A stretch of DNA of 64,000 nucleotides from Bryum argenteum (lineage: Eukaryota; Streptophyta; Bryopsida; Bryales; Bryaceae). A program made the translations under genes and the position numbers. This document shows positions 35,301-44,854 of the stretch, one piece after another. The notes beneath the pieces are model-generated. The model saw only the letters and a program-made list of their open reading frames with translations, made no database searches and had not been told where the DNA came from. The stretch is taken from contig CM073330.1 in the NCBI GenBank assembly GCA_037043015.1, positions 9,690,512 through 9,754,511 of the forward strand, written 5' to 3'. Position 1 is the stretch's first letter. Every line of letters begins with the position of its first letter.

Positions 35301-36033
35301 CCGGAGGTGGAGAAATTATCCAATAGGACCCCGCCGGGAGAAGTTTGTCATAACATAAAGTTCCAAATCCAACTGTCTCAAAAATTTGGCCATCTCCTAG
35401 TTTGATGCATGTATTGCCGTTGATGCACAGAAGCTCATCGGTGTTCAAATTAAAGGCTCCCCATGCTACACTACGAGGTGTAGCATGGAACTTGAGAATA
35501 ATCCAATTTAGACGGTCTACTTCTTCACCTAATTCATTCAACGTTGATGAGGTGACTACGGTATACGTGTGTACTTCAGGTGATAGAGCGCAAGATTCTC
35601 GAAGAAAAGTGTAGATTTCTTCTAGTGACAGTGTATATGGACCTAGTGCACTCCAAGGAAGAGGCACATGAACCCTTTTCATCTGCGCTTCCATCGGTTG
35701 AGTATTGCTATCACTATGATGATTGGCACCAAGGTCATTCGCCATCTATGAAGCAATATTCTCTCAATAAGGAACTAGCCTCGCAATCACTACCTAAGAA
35801 AAACGTCTATACAAGAAACCCTCAAAGCTAAGCAAATGATAAAAAGCACAAAGAAACGACTCCCGAAAGAGAGCTAAGCAAATAATGAAAAGCATAGAAG
35901 CTCTTGCATATTTATAGTGTGAGAGTTTTCCCACCGTCGAGACTAGCACACTTCCTCACGGCCGAGGCTTGATGAAGTACTTTAGTCATTTTTATTTGAT
36001 ATAGAATATTTTCCCATGCTCGATGCTACCATA
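32313..36033. repeat. 3.7 kb segmental duplication, copy B
   Basis: Aligned with 3770-7522. Copy B keeps subterminal-type units at about 32315-32530 and 35920-36030 but ends earlier at its right side than copy A. A few substitutions distinguish the copies, mostly scattered. Confidence 0.85.
32952..35745 (-). CDS. Unrecognised multi-exon gene, copy B (best copy)
   Basis: Exon 1 (34841-35745) encodes about 301 residues: MANDLGANHH start, a conserved-looking N-terminal half with WSALGPYTLSLEEIYTFL and VDRLNWIILKFHATP, a Asn/Thr-rich tail, then PRKRKAK before a GTAAGT donor. Exon 2 (34582-34658, RRHGQTKSFVTYFTPKG) and exon 3 (34373-34458, EFPLESEAWQAFNTF) join in frame. Further probable exons are 33924-34018 (MGWSDMPRVDLIAELRL), 33392-33474 (GVETFKWFCDVPRV) and an open frame at 32952-33260 (ADELLFKKEELYAWTNFGP); how these connect to exon 3 is not settled. 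The basic segment suggests a nuclear protein. No known domain recognised; accessory gene of a transposon or a captured host gene are both possible. Confidence 0.5.
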
Positions 36034-36239
36034 CAAATTCTTAGGACAATATTCCTTCAACTAATATTTACCCCCAAAGATCCTCTGTGCGAAATTCCCT
36101 AATTGTCAAAAATTACCCTCATCTACTTTAAGGTTAAAAGAAATACAATTGGAGCATTATTTAGAACACTCCATTGTAGGATCTCAAGCCCTAAATGTCC
36201 TTCCAAGGGGTAGTTTTAGCCAAATAAGTCATTTCGAAT

Positions 36240-36940
36240 TAAATGTATCATAGATGAAAATGAAGATAATTCACACATCTCAACTGTACAAACTAGTATT
36301 GAACTTGTTTTAAATCATCTGGACAAGAACTTGACTCATGGGACCTTATAGATTGCGAGATTGTAATGTATTAGTGCGCAAAACAGGCTACAAAAAGCCA
36401 TTATTTTCACTTTAAAGTGAGAATACTACCAACATGAAATTTGCAACCAAAAAATCACCAACTAGAAAGTTGTTCATATCATCTCAAATACTTTGTTGTA
36501 CCACATATAATTATTTAAAAGATATCTTGACTCAAATAGTAGCGTTGTAATGGTTAAAATTGCCAAACATTTTACTTGAGAATTATTAGTCAAATCTGGA
36601 CCCCTTGCACTCAAATCCATGCCTTATATTTAATACATCTTCGATCATATGAAATTTTGTACCACTAAAACAAGACTCTAATTTGAATTGATCCCAAAAA
36701 ATAAACTTAAAATCTAATGGTGGACACAGGAGATATAGCTCCTCAGATTTCATCTATTATTTCACGTTTTTCATTGTAGAAACATCATTGCAAATCTAAT
36801 ACCAAAGTTATTCGGATCAAGGAATCTTCCATCCAAGAAGTTATTGGTATGCATCTAACGCTCACATCTTCACACTTATGCAAAAAAATATATGAAAAAG
36901 TATTTTTGGTCTCACATAATTGGCTTGCAATGGTAAAATT
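36240..36940 (-). repeat. Dispersed AT-rich repeat family, copy 5 (inverted)
   Basis: It contains gactcatgggaccttatagattgcgagatt, gtgcgcaaaacagg, ttttcactttaaagtgag and ttggcttgcaatggtaaa in inverted order relative to 18480-19100. Confidence 0.6.
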
Positions 36941-37137
36941 GCCAAATGTTTCAAAAACCCAAAAAGCCCTTGCCCCTTACTTGGCGTACCGAATGTCTCA
37001 AATATTGCAATAAGTTGCTCAGTTTCTTCTCTTCTCACCTAGCGAACATTATGAACCGTGAAGACCCTTTGACCGGTCATGAGTTTTGCAAAAATGCATC
37101 CAACTACCAAATGTCAACCTTTGGTTCATATTGCTTG

Positions 37138-37428
37138 CACTAGTAGAAATTGTCCTTAGTGACTTGTCCCTTGTGACAAAAAGAGTGCTTGTTTAAAGTG
37201 TGCCTCTAACAACACTAAGAAAAAGTGTTACATTTGACACTTTCGCTTAAATTTTTGTTTGTCTCACAGGCTAAAGTAAAGGTTATTACATAAAAATAAA
37301 AAGCAACAAGAAATGATAAGTATAATAATGTATTTTGATGTTTGTAGAGGCACAATTAAGCAAGCTCTCTTGCATTATTTGGAAGAAGTCACTACAGAAT
37401 TCACTTTTTGTGCAATTTTCTACTAGTG
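37138..37428. mobile_element. CACTA-type MITE in K2
   Basis: CACTAGTAGAAATTG at the left and CAATTTTCTACTAGTG at the right are inverted ends. K3 shows the uninterrupted kinase sequence. The same element at the same place in K1 means K1 and K2 share an ancestor that already carried it, while K3 split off earlier or lost it precisely. Confidence 0.85.
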
Positions 37429-38278
37429 TGGAACCCATGAGCAGTTAAGATGCATGATATGCTCACAAATGCCATCCCTAGCTTAAAGATTGTTGTTTTA
37501 CACAAGATTATGAATTGCAAATCTCCCTTAGAGCCAACTTATCATGCTTGTAAAGCACTATATTGGTCCTTACAAAGGCTGATGCCGATGAGCAGATTGT
37601 TTGGTTTCAGATTTCTATGATAAGCACTGGTAGAGCTCTGATTGTAAAACATTGATGGATCCACAAGTATCAAACAAAAGAGAGTGTCAAGTACCTAAAA
37701 CTAACGGAATTCTCTTGACAATGTGCAAGTCCCCACAGCAGCATTTTACATGTAGGACTTGTAATTGGCACTCGAGAGTTTGATGCTTGAGTTTTTTGGA
37801 TCACCCTATCTAGATGAGTCTCGGTCAACTCAAAAACGAGGTGATGGATGCTCTCATGCGGTCAAACGTCGAGCAGCTTGATGACGTTCAGGTGATTCAA
37901 CTTCCATGAGCTTAGAATCTGAACCTCCTTCAAGCATGTCACATTCTCGGCTCTCGCAATCTCAAGTTCTACACCATTTACTTTGCAGTTCATCTTCTTA
38001 ACATCGAGTTCTCTGCTTTCCTGAATACTACTGTTGCCAACACTCAGGAATGATGCGTATTTTGACTGTAACATATCCATCATTACCATAGAACAATGTC
38101 CATATACGATAGTTCATACCTTTCGGTAAAAAGCTGTGAAAATTTCAATGAAAGTGGCCCAACCAAGGTGACGACTTGTGAAATATCCATTCTCAACTGC
38201 GGACTCTTGCACTGACTGGTGTATTCACTGGAACCAACATTTCTGCAGGAGCTAAGAGCTCGGCCTCAGAATGTATTA

Positions 38279-38356
38279 TCAACAATGTCTCGTACTTCTC
38301 GCTCATCAACAATGTCTCGTACTTCTCGCTCATCAACAATGTCTCGTACTTCTCTA
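38279..38356 (-). repeat. 27-bp tandem repeat, three units, in K2
   Basis: tcaacaatgtctcgtacttctcgctca is repeated almost perfectly three times. Read on the minus strand it gives a 9-residue repeat EKYETLLMS. It is absent at the matching place in K1. Confidence 0.9.
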
Positions 38357-38830
38357 GGTCGTCAATCGATTCGATCGCACAAATTAAATTGAGTTCGACA
38401 GTCATCAATCAAATTACTTTCCTGGCGAAAGCGTTCTACAGGATTCGACTTCGTTCATGTCACTGCTTGGGCTTCCAGCTGCTCGTTGAGCTGCTTGACT
38501 GCGACTTCTCAATCTCCCTGCAGATAGTTGCCAGCGTTCTGAAGAATGAGCACAACTTCGAATACAGTCAGTGACGAATCCATCAGAAACATGCCAACGG
38601 TTTGTGCAGCTACTCTCCGAAAAACGTGAGCGATCATTCTGCCAATTCGATTGAATCACAAAGTCTATGCGCATTCCAAGCTCAACCTGTTGGTCTATAG
38701 CCTTAGAAACGTCAACGTTAGTGCTGTCACCGAGGCGACGACCCATGATATATCTGTTCTTGCCGTGGAGATCCCTTATGGACTCTTGAACTGCCATATC
38801 CGCTGGAACTGCCATCTCCGCTGGAACTAT

Positions 38831-39201
38831 ATACTAGACCTCACAATCAAATTTCAGTACAAGATCTAAGCGAGCAATTTGACAGGAAATTTCGAAGGTA
38901 TTTAGTCTTGGTAAGAGAATTCATTTGTCTGAAGATCAATTTAAATTTTTCCAAATGATCGAGAGGGGTTTATGTTGCGTTGCGTACCGAGACATGCAAA
39001 ATGCTAAACTACCGGGACTACGGAGATTATAGGCCTCGACGGGCTTCTCGATCTGGCAAATTTCCAATCCTATAAGAAGCGGAAGCCCTTATCACATCTG
39101 CGCAAAACAGTTTACCTCTCTTTTCCGAGCTTTGAAATCTCTTGCCTGCTCAATCTTCGTAGTGATTCTACATTCGAAGGCCTACTATAGCTCCAGTTGA
39201 G
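38831..39201. promoter_or_regulatory. Shared upstream region between divergent kinase copies K2 and K3
   Basis: About 370 bp separate the two start regions. Some phrases (gcgagcaatttgacaggaaatttcgaagg near 38870; ctcttgcctgctcaatctt near 39140) are mirrored, consistent with an inverted duplication whose centre lies here. No clear TATA box could be assigned. Confidence 0.45.
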
Positions 39202-40430
39202 ATGGAAGTTCCAGTAGATACGGCAATGCAAGAATCCAAAGGGGTTCTCCACGACGAGAATAGGTATGTGTGGGTTGTCACCTTGGTGGCGGCTCTACGG
39301 CTGACGTTTTCACAGCATTTGACCAAAAGGTATGAATTCTTGCACATGAAATTTGTGAATAAATCGACTGCGAATATCGCACCTTAATCAAATCTTAGGA
39401 CGAATTCATGGTCAAATCTCTTATCATTCCTGAGTGTTGACAACGAAATGCAGGAAAATAGAGAAGTCGCAGTCAAGAAGCTGAAAGGAGAAGTAAGCGA
39501 GAAGGAATTTGAGACAGCCAAGAATGTGACACTCTTGCGGGAGGTTCAGATTTTGTGGTCTGGGAAGTTGAATCACCCGAACGTCATCAAGCTGCTCGAC
39601 GTCTTTCGGCACGAGAATGTCCATCATCTAGTTTTCGAGGTCATGGAGACTGATCTACACAGAGTGATCTATAACCCAAGCATCAATCTCTCGCGTGCCG
39701 ACTACAAGTCCTACATGCAGATGCTGCTGCAGGGACTTGCACATTGTCACGAGAATTCCTTAATTCACATGTACTTGATGCTCTCATGCATTTGTGCTTT
39801 CTGGATCCATTAGTATTTGGAGATCAAAGCTCTGACAAATGCTTGTCACAGGGATCTGAAACCAGACAACCTGCTCATCGGCTTCAACGGAGAGCTCAAG
39901 CTTGCCGATTTCGGAGCTGCTAGCCTCTGTAAGGACGAGTTTCGCTCTTCACAGGTATTTTACGCAAGCTCTCCTAGATGTGCGATCGATACTCTACTGT
40001 AAAACGACCGTCTGACCATAGCTTTTGTAAGCAGACCTTTGCGAAGTCGTATCGTGCACCTGAGCTGCTCATGGGTTCCAGGCAGTACGGACCAGAGGTC
40101 GACATTTGGGCCGCTGGATGCATCTTCGCAGAACTGATAACGGGTCACAGGCTCTTCAGGGATATTACTGTGTGTTGTGGAAAGGCGAAAACGGTATCCC
40201 AGCAACTCATTGGGATATTTGAGACATTCGGTACGCCAAGTAAGGCGCAGTGGCCGGGAATGAAGTCGCTTCCGAACTATGTCAAACTCGAGTATTGTTC
40301 TGCTCAGTCTTATAAAACATTGTTCCCTCGGACGAGTAAAGATTGCCGAGCGCTTCTTCAGGGAATGTTCACATACGATCCTGAGAAACGGATCACAGCC
40401 CAGCAAGCCTTAGAGCACAGGTACTAATCT
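39202..40430 (+). pseudogene. CDK7/CDKD-like kinase K3 (best copy, exon-1 frameshift)
   Basis: Probable exons: 39202-39329, 39454-39770, 39852-39954 and 40035-40420, joined in phase except that exon 1 is one base short. It has the ATP-site lysine (EVAVKKLK), HPNVIKLLDVF, METDLHRV, LKPDNLL, DFG (DFGAAS), YRAPELLMG, VDIWAAGCIFAEL, FGTPSKAQWPGM and a C-lobe ending RITAQQALEHRY, all as in CDK-activating kinases. The HRD arginine becomes methionine at the exon 2/3 join. A C-terminal exon may follow near 40470-40655. CDK7-type kinases phosphorylate cell-cycle CDKs and RNA polymerase II. The frameshift after NRY and the HRD change argue for a recent pseudogene, though an alternative start cannot be excluded. 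Confidence 0.65.
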
Positions 40431-40659
40431 CTCCGGTTTATTTATGGCTTACTTTCGTAGTTCATTATCGAACCCAGTGCTGATCGAGGTCAAGTTTGCA
40501 ACGTCAGGTATTTCTCAAGCCCCCCAGCACCGACCCCTGCTCACTTGCTTCCACGGTGAGCTCCATCACAAATCAGAACAGACACCCAGCTCGAAGCCAA
40601 GCAGAGGCCGCGAGGACATGAACGAATCATGCAGAGGGCTTTTCCCATGGAATTAATTT

Positions 40660-41400
40660 TACTGATGACTAGAAATAATATACCAAGGTGCAATTGCCAC
40701 ACTCAGACGGTCGTCGATGACAAAAAGAGTGAAGTGGCCGTCCGCATGCTGGTCACTAATTCACCCTATTGAGGAGGTCCTAGGCGGAGAGTTTCAGACT
40801 TTTGTTTAATTTGAAAGGCTGTAGATATGACGAAAGAGACAGAGTTATCACTTTTGATCACAAGATACCGAAACAAATCAAGGTCTAAGGAACTTGTCGA
40901 TGAAGTTCTGTAAAAATCTTAAAGGCGACTGTAGATCAAGAGCATAAGCAAAAAGGTTGACCCTACTTACGAAGTTGTCATCACTTGGCTGCTTGGAATC
41001 GTGTAGTAGCTCATTTACGTGATCCTTCTGTATTCAGTTACTGAAATTACGGTACTTGTAAATGTGATTTTACAAGCGATGAGAACGTTGATTCGTGTGC
41101 CAATGTTTCCGAAAGCCCCCTACTTGACTCTCGACGGTCATGTCTGGGCATGGGTTGCACATAGACTTCATTCAGGCCCAAAACCCGAAGTAAAGGTAAT
41201 GGCTCCTTGTTCGAACGTTCGATGTCTGCTTCAAGTGTACCGTACCTTGAAGGGCAGAGACGTTCGTCAAAGTTCAGCGAGAGATTTATCCTTTTGAAAC
41301 ATGGACGTATGATATGTCCGGTATTGTTTTCCATTGAGATTATGTCTTCACGTGCCAATGGTATGTGAGCGTCTTATGCCCAGCCTATACGAAACTTTCA
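40660..41400. other. 3' flank of K3
   Basis: Shares scattered blocks with the K1/R1 junction (24050-24600) in inverted orientation, for example the caaaaagtggcaactctg-like and tctaagcctttc-like phrases. No independent gene seen. Confidence 0.5.
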
Positions 41401-41936
41401 AGATTTCTAGGAGACAGCCTCTGATAGTGTAGCCGTATGATAGTGTGTTCTATCGGTCATATGCGGATTGAGTACTCTAGGGAATAGCCCACATATCAAT
41501 TGCTCTGATACAGCCGATATCAAATTCTCTGACGAAAATCTATCCCTCACGCCCCAATTCTTGAAAGAGTGTTTGGAATTGGCCCACCGCATCGAATGAT
41601 GAGGTTGTTTTACTCGATGAATCTTCATCTTTATGTCGACAATCATTGAGGCAGTGAATCGTGTTCTGTACATATGTATAATTTCTTCTCAAATTATGAT
41701 GTTCCAGTAGACAGGTCAACACGCGCTCATGGAAGGAGCAGGCATTGGTTTGAGGCTGGGGTCCTTCCACCAAAAGGAAGAGACACTGCTTCTCTATGCT
41801 TTAGCCGACACCCACTCCGTTAAGGAAGACAAAGTGGTAACGCCTCGCAGCCAAAGCAATATCGTCACCACCACGACACAATGCCCTACTAACGTCTACG
41901 ACACTTTTCGAACTTCCTAAAAACCCTAAGGGAAGT

Positions 41937-42018
41937 AGGAGTCAGAGTGTGTGATGTTGTATCCACATGATTTATTCGGTCAGGGATAACTGTTTTGCAT
42001 TTCTGATCATCACTTCCC
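41937..42018 (-). ncRNA. Box C/D snoRNA C, copy R2
   Basis: Box C GTGATGA and both CTGA boxes are intact. One base of the terminal stem differs from R1 (GGAAG instead of GGGAG), making the stem weaker. Confidence 0.65.
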
Positions 42019-42146
42019 TACCTTCCCACACCAGACCACAAGGTAAAGGATCATAAACAGCCTCATAAAGTTCTCCACAGTATAGTCAGAGATAGAACAA
42101 TTGGTATGAAATAATCATCTCCTCAACCTTGAACCAAAATCGGTTC

Positions 42147-42231
42147 TGAGATCAGAACCACAGCCATGGTTTAGTGTTCGTCCACACGTACGCTTTCAGA
42201 GTGGTAACGGATTGGTGATCATCCTTTCTCA
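42147..42231 (-). ncRNA. Box C/D snoRNA B, copy R2
   Basis: Stem TGAGA/TCTCA, box C GGATGA, D' and D boxes and the 18S rRNA guide are the same as in R1a and R1b. Confidence 0.75.
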
Positions 42232-42461
42232 GATGCAACAAACTCAAACTAAGATATGAAGGTCGCATGGTCTGTCCCAAAGAGTAATTGCAGCGACGCC
42301 GCTCCCCAGGGCAATGGAATATGCAACCTCATCTCATCGACACCGTTCTCAGACGTTAACGTCGGACTCTACGACCAATACATAAGGCCGCTCCATACTG
42401 TTAGGGTAACATCCCGCCAAGGATACTACCCCCGTCTTTCTCTCATCAAAACAAACTTGAA

Positions 42462-42537
42462 GGCTGTCAGTTGGTAGTGCATGTTTGTTCCACATCATAG
42501 TTCAGAACAGGTCTATGAATTGTATCTTCATCCAGCC
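42462..42537 (-). ncRNA. Box C/D snoRNA A, U25/snR56-like, copy R2
   Basis: All 76 bases match R1a, including the stem GGCTG/CAGCC, both D boxes and the CATAGACCTGTT guide to 18S rRNA. Confidence 0.8.
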
Positions 42538-42556
42538 GAAGCATATAACCCTAAAA

Positions 42557-42639
42557 GAAGCCTCAGCCGATGAGATGATCATCAAAGAGATCAGGATCAA
42601 AGTTTTTGGTTAATGTTTATCGTAAACATCACCGGCTTC
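42557..42639 (-). ncRNA. Box C/D snoRNA E, intact only in R2
   Basis: The minus-strand unit has a GAAGCC/GGCTTC terminal stem, box C GTGATGT, D' CTGA, C' TGATGAT and box D CTGA. In R1b (about 22890-22960) and R1a (about 21745-21815) the D' and C' parts remain, but the 5' stem and box C have decayed. The target is not assigned. Confidence 0.65.
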
Positions 42640-43135
42640 GGAAGAGAAAGCAAAAAAGGTCTCAGTCTACAGTGAAGCGTCATAGAGATGCAGTGGTGTA
42701 CTGAGGAGGTTCTCCTTGTGTGACAAGGTCTCAGCGACCACCAGCAACTGCGCACATAGAGGTAACCATCCTAGACCGTGAAAAGAGCAGGAATGTGCAC
42801 AGGACATAAGTAATGGTAGAGGGACAGCCCAATCCACGTCGCGCCTGAAACGAAGTGATCTAGGCCACGTTTACGAGGTGGAGGTCGTTGCGTGCCGAAG
42901 CCTGCTCACCGCACCAGATACCAGAGGCCAAGCAAACGAATCTACAACAAACAAAGGCTACAAACTGCGAGGTCACCTGCTACCACCCCACACACGGCAA
43001 TACAGCAAAGGAAGACTGTCCTACAGACTGCTCTGAGAGAAGCTGGTTTTGTAGGTTTCGGTGGCGCCCTTCAGGGTTTAGGGTTTTACAAAACCCTAAT
43101 CTGCGCGGTTATGGGACACTCTCTACTTTTTTAGT

Positions 43136-44854
43136 GCACGTTGGTTTGCTGAAAGTGTGTTGCTTACTTCGCTTCATCAACCAATGTTGAAGCAAACAAT
43201 CACGATCAAACACTTCTAAAATTCGAACCAACCAATGTTTTATTGATTGAAAAAATATAAAAAATACATCTGTTACATGGCAAACACCTAGAAGAATTCA
43301 AACATAGGATGTTTATAAACACCTAGAAGAATTTAAACATGGGATATTTACATTCATTCTCGTGACCCATGATATGAAAACAAATAAAATATACATCAAC
43401 CTTTCACCAAAAATAGAAGTATTGTGGGGTAACTTGTCTCAGAAGTAAGTTGTTTTTGGATGATTTTTTGTTTTTTTGAAATTGGGAAATTCATGAAGAG
43501 TTTACTTCTCAATTGTAAAAGGTTTTCTTTTCTACATGAAATTCTAGAATTTCACCAAGAGTTTATATTCAATGTGGATATTTTTAACTTTCTAAAAGAA
43601 TGTCCAAAGTACCACCAAGAGTTCATGTCCACTATGAACAGGTTTTTTTATATTCTTTTTAATTTTATTTTTTTAATGTTTTAATTTTATATATTTTGTA
43701 TTGTGAAGTTATTTTGTAAATGAAATTGTAGAGGTTCACCATGAGTTCACATTCAGTGAGAAGAAGTTATTTTTTATTATTAAGATTTTAGAACTTTACC
43801 AAGAGTTTACATTCATTGTTATTCGTTTGATTTTTCTAGTTATAAAGAGGCAAATTCGTAATAAAACACTTTAGAATTAACCCTGAAATGCCTCTGTCTT
43901 TTAGGTTATTTAAAAGTTTTCAAAATTTAATTGTACAAAATTGGAAAGATTGGTAAGAAAACTAAATAGATTAAACTTTCAACTTGTAAGATTTTGAAAC
44001 CAATTATGTAATAGAATTGTCAAATTTGAACTTTTCTAGTAATTTGGAGACCATAAGGTTTTCATCTCACAAATTTGGTTGTTATCTAGAGTGGCCAATT
44101 AAGGTTTCGCGAGAAATGAGGCACAAAGTGAGTGTCGTAGAGTTTTTAAAAAGATTTTAATCCAATTCACGAAAGGTAGAGATTCATATTTGGTGTCGAA
44201 TTGATTTTTATTTAAAATCAATAACAACATTAAAAGTAATGTGAATATCTCAAAAATCTTTTACTTCCTAAAATTACAAGGTAAAGTCAATGTCCTCGTT
44301 CTCACCAAGTCTCCAAGCCGTAGTTTAAATGCCTATAATAAAATTAAAATTAAACTACTTAAGGCTAAGCTGGGTCTCGAGAGTAGTTGCTCCCTCCTCC
44401 CGTTATATATCATATTCTCAAGCGCTTTTGAGAAATATGTCAGTAGATTTTCACGTTCCTTTGCATTCTTTTACATACATAGCGAAATTGTTTGTTTTTG
44501 TTGGCGCACCTAACGTGATGAAGGTCTGGGCATCTTTTCTTTGAAGGCGGTCCTTCTTGTTGCTTAGAATTATGTTATTGTTTTCAATCCTTCGCTTTGC
44601 GCTGTTCATGTAAATAGGTTGAAAGTTCTTGCTCTTGTTTCCAATCCTCTGCTTCCCTGAGAGTTCCTAAGTTCATGTTTATAGGTTGGGAGTTCATGCT
44701 ATTTTTATAATCTTGGTGTAATGGATCAGAAATGGAGGTGGATGGAGGTGTTCTTTTAAACATCTAGAATTTTCTTTTTTGTGCGTGCAGGCATAGAATG
44801 CAATAAGATCCTCTATTGTTGCGTTTTACAAACCGCGCATTGTTTTTCGTCACC
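43136..44854. repeat. AT-rich upstream region of the H+-ATPase with degenerate repeats
   Basis: Between about 43480 and 43830 the phrase ttcaccaagagttcacattca recurs about five times at 60-125 bp spacing. At 43288-43345 cacctagaagaattcaaacat is duplicated. The rest is AT-rich without a gene and should hold the promoter and 5' leader of the H+-ATPase. No TATA box assigned with confidence. Confidence 0.55.

Larger units (their letters stand above)
36946..38830 (-). pseudogene. CDK7/CDKD-like kinase pseudogene K2
   Basis: The minus strand starts MAVPADMAVQESIRDLHG with a glycine-loop-like NRYIMGRRLGDSTN. After a diverged intron region it reads LDVKKMNCKVNGVELEIA and LNHPNVIKLLDV (37862-38089). 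The catalytic-loop region (about 37570-37800) and part of the C-lobe (36950-37137) follow with frameshifts. The C-terminal end is missing: homology breaks near 36946. A CACTA-type MITE (37138-37428) interrupts the C-lobe. It is head-to-head with K3, the two starts about 390 bp apart. Confidence 0.7.
41400..43135 (-). ncRNA. Box C/D snoRNA gene cluster R2 (inverted single copy)
   Basis: Reverse-complement relative of R1. It contains one copy each of snoRNAs A, B, C and an intact snoRNA E, with telo-boxes near 43078-43099 on the upstream side. Unlike R1 there is no internal tandem duplication. The region is convergent with K3, as R1 is with K1. Confidence 0.7.

Noticed and set aside
44241..44544. 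Two overlapping open frames upstream of the H+-ATPase
   Set aside because: AT-rich, no features, and in the expected promoter region.
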